Notes under the pieces: model-generated
What the model was told of the DNA's origin: nothing
Database searches by the model: none
The model's input: the letters and a program-made list of their open reading frames with translations, nothing else
Shown here: positions 8,552-17,444 of the stretch, one piece after another
Layout: every line of letters begins with the position of its first letter
Position numbering within the stretch: the stretch's first letter is position 1
Assembly: GCA_002501065.1 (NCBI GenBank)
Contig: DLRK01000199.1
Span: 4,959-68,958, forward strand
Length of the DNA stretch: 64,000 bases
From: Akkermansiaceae bacterium UBA7890
GTDB lineage: Bacteria; Verrucomicrobiota; Verrucomicrobiia; Verrucomicrobiales; Akkermansiaceae
Direction: 5' to 3'
Made by a program: the position numbers and the translations under genes

Positions 8552-9925
8552 TCAGTTCTCCTTCCCGGAAAGGTCGTGAACAGTCCGGAGAATGGCCTCC
8601 TCCGCTCCTTCGTCCCACAAGCCCGGCAATCCGTAGTAGATATTCGACCCACCGCCCTCGTAGCCTCCTTCCCTGTGAACTCGAAGGGAGGGGATGTAGG
8701 CCATGACGTCGTTGGCATTGCCCGCCACCCAGGTTTGCCTGCCGTGCAGCTCGCGCTTCAGACGCAGCGCATAATCAACCACCACTTCGCCGCCCAGCGA
8801 GATGAAGTCGATCGCTCCACCCAATTTCCAGAACAGGACCGGGTAAGGATACGCTCCCTTGAGCGTGCCCTGGGATTCGAGTCGCTGCTGAAGAATGCGG
8901 GCACGCGCCGCGACGTAACGGTCGGCAGATTGTGCGTCCACCTTCAATTCGTCGGCATCGGGAAGCTGCTGAAGCTTGAGCTCGATTTCTCGAAAGCGAA
9001 GGGAAAGAGAGGGATTGAGCACGGGCATGGGAGCAGAGATTACCTCCTGCACCGCCCGGGCGAGGTCTCTGCCATAGTGCTCTGCGAGTTCAACACTGCG
9101 GCGGGGGAGTGGATTCTGGTCGGCTCCACAACCGGCCCAGAAGAGGGCCGTGGAGCCGGGATACGCTTTCTCCAGTGCGATCTGGGCATAGCCTGGATAG
9201 TCACCGTTCCATTGTTGGAAGGCCAGGGTGGTGGCGTGGCAGGCATATCCAAAAAGGACCGCCCGGAGTTCTCCCCCCTCACCCCGCACACTGAGAACCG
9301 GCACATCGTGATCAACGGGGCCTTTCAAGGCTCCCCTGGCCCGCAGATCGGGTACCGCCCCGTAGGGTTTGTTCTCCCGCCGGTTTACGGCAAAGACTGC
9401 TTTCCCACTCCCCCACTGCACCTTCGCGGGCGCGAGAGCATCAATGGCTCCCTTCACTGCCATGCCTACACGCTTTGGCAGGCGCTCCGCATAATCGTCG
9501 ATCAGTTCCTGCTGTTCCGGATCGAGGATCGCGTAGTGCATGGGAGCCAGGTTCCGCCCGACCACCGGACCGGAATGCGTATGACTGGTGCAGAGGGAAA
9601 TCTGATGCCGTTCCAATCCGAATTCCTTCTTGAGCCGGGTGCACACTTTACCGGCGATTTCGCGGTCGATTCCCACCAGGTCCAGAGTAATGACCACCCC
9701 GCGGTTCCCCTTGCCATCATCGAGGACAAGCGCCTTGGCCCACAGGTCGGTGACCTTCCCCTCGGCCGGCCTTGCACGTGAACCATAGCCTGCCATCCAC
9801 ATCTCCTGGACAGGCGTGATCCTGACCCGCCCCGCCCCGGCCTGCCAGAGATCCGCCGCCTGCAGGGCAAACGGCACGAACACCGCAGCGAGCAGGCCGG
9901 CACCGGTCTTCCAAGGCAAATTCAT
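8552..9925 (-). CDS. Neutral/alkaline ceramidase-like exported hydrolase
   Basis: 457 residues from the ATG at 9925, which opens into a Sec signal (about 1-23, ending LQA). The next residues (WQAGAGRVRITP) are the standard mature N-terminus of neutral/alkaline non-lysosomal ceramidase-like proteins. SLCTSHTHSGP is the zinc-binding His motif, and FWAGCGADQNPLPR corresponds to the catalytic-loop region of the family. Enzymes of this family cleave the amide of ceramide, but the many PVC members have untested substrates and may act on other amides. No partner genes nearby explain it. It is transcribed divergently from the PH-like membrane gene. Family assignment strong, substrate unknown. Confidence 0.85.
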   Translation of the reverse strand: MNLPWKTGAGLLAAVFVPFALQAADLWQAGAGRVRITPVQEMWMAGYGSRARPAEGKVTDLWAKALVLDDGKGNRGVVITLDLVGIDREIAGKVCTRLKKEFGLERHQISLCTSHTHSGPVVGRNLAPMHYAILDPEQQELIDDYAERLPKRVGMAVKGAIDALAPAKVQWGSGKAVFAVNRRENKPYGAVPDLRARGALKGPVDHDVPVLSVRGEGGELRAVLFGYACHATTLAFQQWNGDYPGYAQIALEKAYPGSTALFWAGCGADQNPLPRRSVELAEHYGRDLARAVQEVISAPMPVLNPSLSLRFREIELKLQQLPDADELKVDAQSADRYVAARARILQQRLESQGTLKGAYPYPVLFWKLGGAIDFISLGGEVVVDYALRLKRELHGRQTWVAGNANDVMAYIPSLRVHREGGYEGGGSNIYYGLPGLWDEGAEEAILRTVHDLSGKEN

Positions 9926-10181
9926 CTCACGAGGGTTGCAGGGGAGAGTGAATACCGTCAAGGGAAGTCACGAATTGAATCACCGTGAGTATTACCGTAG
10001 AGGCGGAGGTCGCCTGGCAAGGCTGACTCCCATTGCCGGTCTCCGCAAGCGACAACGGGAAAGCCCCGGACCTCAAAATACAGGGAAAGCAGATGCAGAA
10101 AATCAGAAATCGATACGAACAATTCTGCTCCTCGGCGGTCTAACTCCTGAACCTCCCCATCCCGAACTCCACCTGAAGAAA

Positions 10182-10703
10182 ATGCTTCCCGGTCCCAAGG
10201 ATATCAGCGACCCACACAAGGAGCTGCGCTTCACGCGCGGCGCCCAGGCATCCCTCTTCGCGATGCTCGCAGCCATCTGCGGAGGAGCCTCGATCGCTAT
10301 CGTCATTCTCAATCTCCTCCTTGGGGATCCCATCGTCTCCTGGTGGTGGGTTCTCGCGCCCCTTCCCACCGCCTTCATCTTCTTCCGTCTATCCTTACGC
10401 TGTATCCGGCATGCCTACCTCATCCTGACTCCCCTCGGTATTGAGATCTTCCCCTTCTTCAAACCTCACGAAAACCTCCAGGTCCTCTACTGGTCCCAGA
10501 TCTCGGACGCTGAAATAAACGAGCACAATCAACTCGTCATTCATTTCAACGAGGAACAAACCTCCGGGGTGGTGGCCTCCCTCGCTCCTCTTCTTCCGGT
10601 TCGCAGGGAATTGCTGGTCCGTGCCATCGCTGGCCGCATGGATCACGAGTGGATCGATGAGGACCCTCCGCTGGAGGCTGATGGCCCACAGAGCACGAAT
10701 TGA
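10182..10703 (+). CDS. Small membrane protein with a probable bacterial PH-like domain
   Basis: 173 residues if started at the ATG at 10182; the frame is open further upstream, but that part has no conserved look and crosses the neighbouring divergent gene. After a short polar N-terminus come two membrane segments (LFAMLAAICGGASIAIVILNLLL and WWWVLAPLPTAFIFFRLSL), then a strand-rich soluble domain (LILTPLGIEIFPF, LQVLYWSQISDAEI, NQLVIHF) of the type called bacterial PH. Such proteins sit in the inner membrane and have no known general function. The stop overlaps the upstream limit of the YbjN-like frame, so the two genes are probably one transcript. Confidence 0.65.
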   Translation: MLPGPKDISDPHKELRFTRGAQASLFAMLAAICGGASIAIVILNLLLGDPIVSWWWVLAPLPTAFIFFRLSLRCIRHAYLILTPLGIEIFPFFKPHENLQVLYWSQISDAEINEHNQLVIHFNEEQTSGVVASLAPLLPVRRELLVRAIAGRMDHEWIDEDPPLEADGPQSTN

Positions 10704-10765
10704 GGCTTGCAGTCACGCCCCGGATGGAACTTGTGGGGCTCGGCAACCCCCATCCCCCTTCCTTC

Positions 10766-11311
10766 ATGAATCCCCCTGCTTCCCTCCAACTGCAATCCGT
10801 TGCAACGGCCTTCGGGCAACAGGGCTGGCACTGCGAACCGGTGGAGGGACGCGAAGTCCTGGAGGCTCACTTCGAGGCACATCACACTCATATTCATCTG
10901 CACGCCCAGGCCTTTCCCCAGCTCAATGCCCTCTCCATCGTGGCCGAGTGCCCCCTCAGCCCGGAGTCCACGCATCTTGCCTCGGCCGCCGAACTCCTCA
11001 TGCGCGCCAACAAGCAGCTCACCCTGGGCAGCTTCGAGTTCGATTTCGACCGCCAGCACCTCGTCTTCCGCATTACGAATCTCTTTGATCGCGAGCAATT
11101 CGACGCCGACATCGTCTCCTCCATGGTTCACTGCGCCATCGCCGAACTGGACCGCATCGTGCCGCTCCTCGGCACCCTCCTGAAGACTCCCGCCAACCTG
11201 CTCTCCGATCTCTCCCTTCCCCTCCTGCTTGAACGCGAGGACCTCCTTCCGCCCGTTCCGGAGGAAAGTGAAGCCGGCCCCCTCGAAGCTGGCTGGGAAG
11301 AAGAATTGTAG
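10766..11311 (+). CDS. YbjN-like domain protein
   Basis: 181 residues from the ATG at 10766; an ATG at 10724 and a TTG at 10700 that overlaps the previous stop are alternatives. None has a clear Shine-Dalgarno sequence. The core (about residues 50-150) shows the YbjN pattern: LLMRANKQLTLGSFEFDFDRQHLVFRI, then ADIVSSMVHCAIAELDRIVPLL. YbjN proteins adopt a type III secretion chaperone-like fold and are linked in enterobacteria to stress and motility phenotypes, mechanism unknown. The C-terminus is acidic and Pro/Glu rich. It directly follows the PH-like membrane gene; a membrane anchor plus chaperone-fold partner is a possible pairing but is inference. Confidence 0.65.
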   Translation: MNPPASLQLQSVATAFGQQGWHCEPVEGREVLEAHFEAHHTHIHLHAQAFPQLNALSIVAECPLSPESTHLASAAELLMRANKQLTLGSFEFDFDRQHLVFRITNLFDREQFDADIVSSMVHCAIAELDRIVPLLGTLLKTPANLLSDLSLPLLLEREDLLPPVPEESEAGPLEAGWEEEL

Positions 11312-11404
11312 GGAACTCCCACCTCTCCATGTCGGCACCGATCTCAGGAACCTGGGAGGATGATTCGATGCTCCAAATCCCCTGGCCCTGGGTCTTGAGA
11401 TGGT

Positions 11405-12649
11405 TCATTGCGAACGGTTGCCATCGTTCTTTGCCGGCGGATAAAGCGGATTCTCATACCAGAAGAGACCAAGGTTGGCGACCTCCTCGCAGGTGATCAC
11501 GTCGAGATCACCATCCGCATCGAGATCAATCAGTTCGATCAGGTCGAATTTCGCTCCCTCCGTCCCTCCGATATCGTGAGCAATCCAATTCCGGTCAGCA
11601 GGTGACGTCGACCACTTCTGCCAGGCCACGCACCTGGCCGGTTCAGACCCCCGGTTGGTGCTCACCACATCCACCTTGCCATCGCGGTTGATGTCTCCCA
11701 CCGCCACCGATTTCCCCAGCGGCAATCCAAAGGGCAGCTTGAAGGCATGAGCCTCCCACCTCACCCCTTCACCCTTGAGTCTCCGGAACCAATCCATATG
11801 GCCATTCCGGTTGGTGCAGATCACATCCTTGAGACCGTCCCCGTCCAGGTCCGCCAGCTTCAGGAACATGACCTCCTTGCCCTGTGACCCGATCAGGTGT
11901 TCCTTCCAGCGTCCACCCTGTCCCGCAATCACAGCCCCCGGATGTTCCAGCCACTTCACCCCGGCCGCCTTGCTCTTCCGATCCGACAGCACCAGATCGG
12001 CGTCACCATCGCCATCCATATCGTGCCTGTCGATAGTCATGATCCATCCTGCGTCATACAGCCGATGAAACGTCCAATCCGCCAGCGCACGCGGATTCCG
12101 CGGGGATCGCAGCCAACCGACCGAACCGTTCTTTCCCTTTGATCCCACCACGAGATCAATTCCATTCATGCCGTCAACATCCATGGGAACGGCATACATC
12201 CAGCTCTGCTTCTTCCGGGTGACCGGAAAGGCCTCTGTGCTCCAGGCCGCTGCTTCGAGATACTTCTGCTTCTCTTTCGGAGCCCAGTGAATGAAGACGG
12301 TTCGGTTGCCTCCTTCACAGCTGCTCACCACGTCCTGCGCGCCATCGCCATCGAGATCCACGAAGACGGCATCTTCCGGCGCAGCCACCTTTCCCACCGT
12401 CACGGCTGGCCACTTCTCCTTCACCCTGCCCGGACCGGGGTTGACGGTCACCCGGATGACCCCTCCCTCTTCCCAGCCGGTGGTAAAGTCGAGATGCCCG
12501 TCCCCATTGACATCCGCGGCCCGCACCCCATCAGCGCCCCTGGAGGAATTATCGATGGGGTGACGCTGCCATTGGCCCTGGACCGCTTCTGGCAGCGCCA
12601 GAAAGATGAGAAGATAAAGGCAAAAAAGGCGAATCGCAGACATATCCAC
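11405..12649 (-). CDS. FG-GAP/VCBS repeat protein, exported
   Basis: 414 residues starting with a Sec signal (about 1-25, ending VQG; a start at the third residue is equally possible). The rest is a beta-propeller of FG-GAP/VCBS repeats carrying the Ca-binding DxDGDGxxD pattern: DVNGDGHLDF, DLDGDGAQDV, DMDGDGDADLV, DLDGDGLKDV, DINRDGKVDV and DLDADGDLDV. Integrin-like propellers of this kind are common, secreted or surface-attached in PVC bacteria, and mostly bind ligands instead of catalysing. No neighbouring gene shows its role. It is divergent from the second DUF1549/DUF1553 gene, 126 bases apart. Confidence 0.85.
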   Translation of the reverse strand: MDMSAIRLFCLYLLIFLALPEAVQGQWQRHPIDNSSRGADGVRAADVNGDGHLDFTTGWEEGGVIRVTVNPGPGRVKEKWPAVTVGKVAAPEDAVFVDLDGDGAQDVVSSCEGGNRTVFIHWAPKEKQKYLEAAAWSTEAFPVTRKKQSWMYAVPMDVDGMNGIDLVVGSKGKNGSVGWLRSPRNPRALADWTFHRLYDAGWIMTIDRHDMDGDGDADLVLSDRKSKAAGVKWLEHPGAVIAGQGGRWKEHLIGSQGKEVMFLKLADLDGDGLKDVICTNRNGHMDWFRRLKGEGVRWEAHAFKLPFGLPLGKSVAVGDINRDGKVDVVSTNRGSEPARCVAWQKWSTSPADRNWIAHDIGGTEGAKFDLIELIDLDADGDLDVITCEEVANLGLFWYENPLYPPAKNDGNRSQ

Positions 12650-12775
12650 CCCCCCCTAACGCGCCAGGCCCCGGGAGCAACAATAATCTGGCCTGAGACG
12701 TTCATCCTCAGAGAATAGTGGTCCACCCGTGCTATTGAGGCTCCCGGGCAAATAGGCTAGAAACCCACCCCTCGG

Positions 12776-15700
12776 ATGTCGTCCCGTATTCCATTGCCCT
12801 TCCTGCTGCTCACCCTGCCGGTTGCTGTCCCGGTCTCCGCGGCACCCCTCGATTTCAATCTGGATGTCCGCCCTCTCCTCTCGGATCGCTGCTTCATCTG
12901 CCACGGCTTCGATGAGAATGCACGCAAGGCCGACCTGCGTCTCGACCAGGCGGAGGGCGCCTACGCCGAACGCGAAAACGGCCATGCCATCGTTCCCGGC
13001 AAACCGGATGAATCCCTGGTCTGGAAGCATCTCACGCACTCTGATCCGGACGAGGTCATGCCGCCGCCGGACTCCCACCTCAAACTCAATGATACCGAGA
13101 AGGGGCTTATCCGCCGCTGGATTGAAGAAGGCGCCGAATACAAGGATCACTGGGCTCTCATCCCACCCGTGCGACCGCCCGTGCCCACCCCCGCCGGCGC
13201 CACCATTCGCAATCCGATCGACGCCTTTGTGGGGGCGCGCCTCAGCAAGGAAGGACTCGTGCAATCACCCGAAGCAGTGCGCCACACCCTGGCCCGCCGC
13301 CTCTCCCTCGACCTCCGCGGCCTCCCTCCCTCCCCTGAAGAAGTGGAGGGGTTCCTCAACGATACATCGGAAGATGCCTACGAGAAGCTGGTCGACCGCT
13401 TTCTTGCCTCCCCCGCCTACGGCGAGCGCATGGCCTGGCCCTGGCTCGACGCTTCCCGCTATGCTGATTCCAATGGCTACCAGGGTGATCGCGAACGCAC
13501 CATGTGGCCATGGCGCGACTGGGTGGTCGATGCCTTCAATCGCAACATTCCCTGGGATGATCTGACCATCTGGCAACTGGCCGGCGATCTCCTTCCCGAT
13601 GCCTCCATTGAGCAACGCCTGGCCACTGCCTTCCTGCGCAACCATCCCATCAATGGCGAGGGTGGGCGCATCGCGGAGGAAAACCGTGTCGACTACGTGC
13701 TGGACATGACCGAGACCACCGGCACGGTCTGGCTCGCGCTCACTCTCAATTGCAGCCGCTGCCACGACCACAAGTACGACTCCATCACGCAGGAGGAGTA
13801 TTACGGACTCTCGGCTTTCTTCAACCAGACACCGGTCACCGGAGGAGGGGGTGATCCCGCCACTCCCCCGGTCCTCGCGGTCTCCACTGGAGAGCGCAAG
13901 GCACGCGAAGCGGCTCTCGAAAAGGAGATCGCGATGCTGCGGGAAGACCTGAAGACTCTCGAAGAGGACCTCCTCGCCAGGCAACCGGCATGGGAGAAGA
14001 GCCAGAGACGTGACGTGTCCAACAGTGAGTGGCAGGTGCTGGAGATCAACTCCGCCAAGGCGGACAAACAAACGCTCGAGATCCTGAAGGACGGCAGCGT
14101 GCTGGCAGGCGGGGAGAATCCCAAGAACGACGCCTACCGCCTCTCGACCGAGACCAGCAAGAAATCCATTGGGAGCATCCGGTTGGAGGCCCGACGGCAC
14201 AAGAGCATGACGGAGGGACGGCTCACACGATCGGACAGCGGCAACTTCGTCCTCACCGGCTTCGAGGTCCGGGTGCAACCGCTGGGCGGCAAGGCTACGA
14301 CCCTCAAGTTCAAGTCTGCGGTGGCTACTTTCGAGCAGGACAATCACAAGATCCAGTCGGCCTATGACGGAAATGCGCAGACTGGATGGGCCGTCTACGA
14401 GAACAATACCATCGACCGCGACCATGAGGCCGTTTTTCACGCCGAGAAGCCCGTGCCCGTGCCCGAGCACGCTTCCGTGATTGTCACCCTCCGCCACGAC
14501 TCACCACACCCCAACCACAATCTGGGCTTCTTCCGCATCTCGGTGAGTGAGAATCCGGGCGCTCAGCTCTCCTCCGGCGAACGCCGCCTGCAGGAGGCCC
14601 TGGTCCTCGCCCCGGACAAGCGTAGCGAGGGACAGTCCGAACTCCTGGCCCGGATTCATCGTGAAAGTGTCCCGCGCCACACCGAACTGGTAAAACTGAT
14701 CGAGGCAAAGACCAACGAACTCAATGGCAATCGCAAGGGCCTGCCCCGCGTGATGGTGATGCAGGACCAGGACAAACCACGCAAGACCTACGTCCTTGAT
14801 ATCGGTCTCTACAACAAGCGCGGGAAGGAGGTTAACACCGGGACCCCCGCCAGTCTGCCTCCCTTCCCCGAGGGACAGCCGCGCAACCGCCTCGGTCTCG
14901 CAAACTGGCTCGTTGCCCCCGAGAACCCTCTGCCCGCCCGCGTAACGGTCAATCGCTTCTGGCAGGAGATCTTCGGGATCGGCCTCATCAAATCGCCCGA
15001 AAACTTCGGGGTCCAGAGTGAGGTTCCCATCCATCCACGGCTGCTGGACTGGCTCGCGGTGGAGTTCATTGAGTCGGACTGGGATGTGAAGCACCTCCTC
15101 CGCACCATCGTGACGAGCCACACCTACCGGCAGTCGTCCCGCGTCACTCCGACCGGCCTCGAAGCAGATCCCTCCAACCGTCTCCTCGGCCGCGGAGCGC
15201 GCTTCCGCATGCCAGCGTGGATGATCCGCGACCAGGCCCTGGCAGCGAGTGGCTTACTGGTCGGCAGGCAGGGTGGCCCTCCGGTGAATTCCTACCAACC
15301 CGCCGGAATCTGGGCGGAAGCCACCTTCGGGAAAAAACGCTACAACCGCGGCAAGGGAGAAGATCTCTACCGCCGCAGCCTCTACTCCTTCTGGCGTCGT
15401 ATCGCCGCCCCCCCGATGTTCTTTGACAACCCGGGACGGGAAACCTGTTCGGTAAAATCAGGGCGAACCAACACTCCCCTCCATGCCCTTAACACTCTCA
15501 ATGACACGACCTATGTGGAGGCCGCCCGTGCCCTTGCCGCCCGGGCCGCCCGGGAAACCGGTGAGAAGAGTCGCGCCCAGATCCGGCACGCCTTCGAACT
15601 GGTGGTGGCCCGGCCACCCTCCTCCCGTGAACAGGAGATCCTGGAGAACATCTACAATCGCGCTCAGGACCGCTTCACCGCCAATCCCGGTGCAGCGACT

Positions 15701-15820
15701 GATTTCCTCAAGAACGGTGAATCCCCACGAAACTGCGAACTTCCTGAACCGACACACGCCGCCCTGGCCACGGTGTGCCTGGGGATTCTGAATCTGGACG
15801 AAACCCTGACCAAGGAATAG
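12776..15820 (+). CDS. PSCyt1-DUF1549-DUF1553 protein with a discoidin-like insert
   Basis: 1014 residues. A Sec signal (about 1-22) is followed by the PSCyt1 cytochrome domain with heme motif CFICH (C39, C42, H43) and the usual MPPPDSHLKL ligand-region Met. DUF1549 follows with RLSLDLRGLPP and a second motif CSRCH (C326, C329, H330) in CSRCHDHKYDSI. After a coiled-coil stretch around residues 365-405 there is an insert (about 420-600) that contains FVLTGFEVRVQPLGG, AYDGNAQTGWAVY and NLGFFRISVS; this resembles an F5/8 (discoidin-like) carbohydrate-binding fold. DUF1553 fills the C-terminal part (ARVTVNRFWQEIFG, SHTYRQSSR). Probably periplasmic and possibly di-heme. The DUF1501 partner starts 48 bases downstream. 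Reaction unknown. Confidence 0.92.
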   Translation: MSSRIPLPFLLLTLPVAVPVSAAPLDFNLDVRPLLSDRCFICHGFDENARKADLRLDQAEGAYAERENGHAIVPGKPDESLVWKHLTHSDPDEVMPPPDSHLKLNDTEKGLIRRWIEEGAEYKDHWALIPPVRPPVPTPAGATIRNPIDAFVGARLSKEGLVQSPEAVRHTLARRLSLDLRGLPPSPEEVEGFLNDTSEDAYEKLVDRFLASPAYGERMAWPWLDASRYADSNGYQGDRERTMWPWRDWVVDAFNRNIPWDDLTIWQLAGDLLPDASIEQRLATAFLRNHPINGEGGRIAEENRVDYVLDMTETTGTVWLALTLNCSRCHDHKYDSITQEEYYGLSAFFNQTPVTGGGGDPATPPVLAVSTGERKAREAALEKEIAMLREDLKTLEEDLLARQPAWEKSQRRDVSNSEWQVLEINSAKADKQTLEILKDGSVLAGGENPKNDAYRLSTETSKKSIGSIRLEARRHKSMTEGRLTRSDSGNFVLTGFEVRVQPLGGKATTLKFKSAVATFEQDNHKIQSAYDGNAQTGWAVYENNTIDRDHEAVFHAEKPVPVPEHASVIVTLRHDSPHPNHNLGFFRISVSENPGAQLSSGERRLQEALVLAPDKRSEGQSELLARIHRESVPRHTELVKLIEAKTNELNGNRKGLPRVMVMQDQDKPRKTYVLDIGLYNKRGKEVNTGTPASLPPFPEGQPRNRLGLANWLVAPENPLPARVTVNRFWQEIFGIGLIKSPENFGVQSEVPIHPRLLDWLAVEFIESDWDVKHLLRTIVTSHTYRQSSRVTPTGLEADPSNRLLGRGARFRMPAWMIRDQALAASGLLVGRQGGPPVNSYQPAGIWAEATFGKKRYNRGKGEDLYRRSLYSFWRRIAAPPMFFDNPGRETCSVKSGRTNTPLHALNTLNDTTYVEAARALAARAARETGEKSRAQIRHAFELVVARPPSSREQEILENIYNRAQDRFTANPGAATDFLKNGESPRNCELPEPTHAALATVCLGILNLDETLTKE

Positions 15821-15868
15821 ACCGAATCCGCCCCCGGAGAGCCGAGAACCGAATCCTGAATACTCCCC

Positions 15869-17326
15869 ATGTCGCCCCTCAAGGAACACCACCTCAACAT
15901 CAACCGCCGCCACTTCTTCGGCAAGAGTGCAACCGGCATCGGGACGGCGGCCCTGGCAACCCTGCTGGGGCGCGACGGATTCGCGGACGGGACGGGGAAA
16001 CAGAAACTACCTTCCTTCATCCGGCAGATCGCGCCCAAGGCCAAGCGGGTGATCTACCTCTTCCAGAACGGCGCACCGACCCACTGCGACCTCTTCGACT
16101 ACAAGCCGCAACTCCAGAAACTGCACAACACTCCCGTGCCCGAGAGCTACGTAGGAGGCAAGCGTTTCAGCACCATGACCGGCAATGCCAATGGCAAGCT
16201 TCTTCTGGCCCCGGTCGAACCCTTCCATCAATACGGACAAAGTGGAGCCTGGGTGAGCGATTTCATGCCCCATACAGGCAAGATCGCGGACAAGGTCTGC
16301 TTTGTGAAGAGCGTGCATACCGAGGCGGTCAATCATGCCCCGGCCGTCTCCCTCTTCATGAGCGGTGCGCAGCTTCCCGGACGGCCCACCATGGGGGCCT
16401 GGCTCAGCTACGGGCTGGGCACGATGAACGACAACCTGCCCTCCTTCGTGGTCATGACCTCCGTCAGCAAGGGCACCACCTGCGGACAGATCTTCTACGA
16501 CTTTTACTGGGGCTCCGGTTTCATCCCCACCCGCCACCAGGGTGTCAAGTTCCGTCCTGCCAGCGATCCGGTCCTCTACCTCTCCAATCCCAACGGGATG
16601 AGCCCACCACTGCGCCGCGAGATGCTGGATGACCTCGGACGTCTCAACCAACTCAAGTTTGAGGAATCCGGCGACCCCGAAATCGCCACCCGCATCGCCC
16701 AGTATGAGATGGCCTACCGGATGCAGACAAGTGTCCCCGAACTCGCCGACATCTCGGATGAACCCAAGGAGATCCTTGACCTCTACGGGCCGGGTGTCCA
16801 CGAGTCCGGAACCTTTGCCCGCAACTGCCTCCTGGCCCGCCGTCTTGCCGAGCGCGGCACCCAGTTCATTCAGCTCATGCACGCAGGCTGGGACCAGCAT
16901 CGCTCCCTCACGACCGAGCTTTACACCCAGTGCAAGGACACCGACCAGCCGAGCGCCGGATTGGTCCGGGACCTCGAACAGCGCGGCATGCTCGACGAGA
17001 CCCTCGTCATCTGGGGTGGTGAATTCGGACGCACGCCCTTCCTGCAGGGCAACATGAACGACCGCAAGGGGTGGGGCAGGGACCACCATCCGTATGCCTT
17101 CACTATCTGGATGGCGGGCGGCGGCATCAAGGGCGGCCAGACTTACGGAGAATCGGACGACATCGGCTTCAACGTGGCCAAGGATCATGTCCACGTCCAT
17201 GACTTCCAAGCCACTGTCCTCCACCTCCTGGGCATCGACCACGAGCAACTGACCTTCAAGTTCCAGGGCCGCCATTTCCGACTCACCGATATCTACGGCC
17301 AGGTCGTGAAGGACATCCTGGCCTGA
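15869..17326 (+). CDS. DUF1501 family protein, Tat-exported (second copy)
   Basis: This 485-residue protein has a Tat motif NRRHFFGKSA at about residues 11-20 and a hydrophobic run to about 40. DUF1501 landmarks follow: YLFQNGAPTHCDLFDYKP, QYGQSGAWVSDFMPH, FMSGAQLPGRPTMGAW, MHAGWDQH, WGGEFGRTPF, and GWGRDHHPYAFTIWMAGGG. It lies 48 bases after the PSCyt1-DUF1549-DUF1553 gene in the usual order and is about 58 residues longer than the first DUF1501 protein of the window. The two differ enough to suggest separate paralogous systems and not a recent duplication. Confidence 0.92.
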   Translation: MSPLKEHHLNINRRHFFGKSATGIGTAALATLLGRDGFADGTGKQKLPSFIRQIAPKAKRVIYLFQNGAPTHCDLFDYKPQLQKLHNTPVPESYVGGKRFSTMTGNANGKLLLAPVEPFHQYGQSGAWVSDFMPHTGKIADKVCFVKSVHTEAVNHAPAVSLFMSGAQLPGRPTMGAWLSYGLGTMNDNLPSFVVMTSVSKGTTCGQIFYDFYWGSGFIPTRHQGVKFRPASDPVLYLSNPNGMSPPLRREMLDDLGRLNQLKFEESGDPEIATRIAQYEMAYRMQTSVPELADISDEPKEILDLYGPGVHESGTFARNCLLARRLAERGTQFIQLMHAGWDQHRSLTTELYTQCKDTDQPSAGLVRDLEQRGMLDETLVIWGGEFGRTPFLQGNMNDRKGWGRDHHPYAFTIWMAGGGIKGGQTYGESDDIGFNVAKDHVHVHDFQATVLHLLGIDHEQLTFKFQGRHFRLTDIYGQVVKDILA

Positions 17327-17444
17327 AGGAACGCTTCACCGTCCGCTCGTCCGGACTGCAGCAATCGGCCAACTTCTGTCCATCCGCCCTGCTCTCCCGG
17401 GCGCCCCCTTTGCGATCAGGTCCCCACCCCCAACCGGTGCCCTC

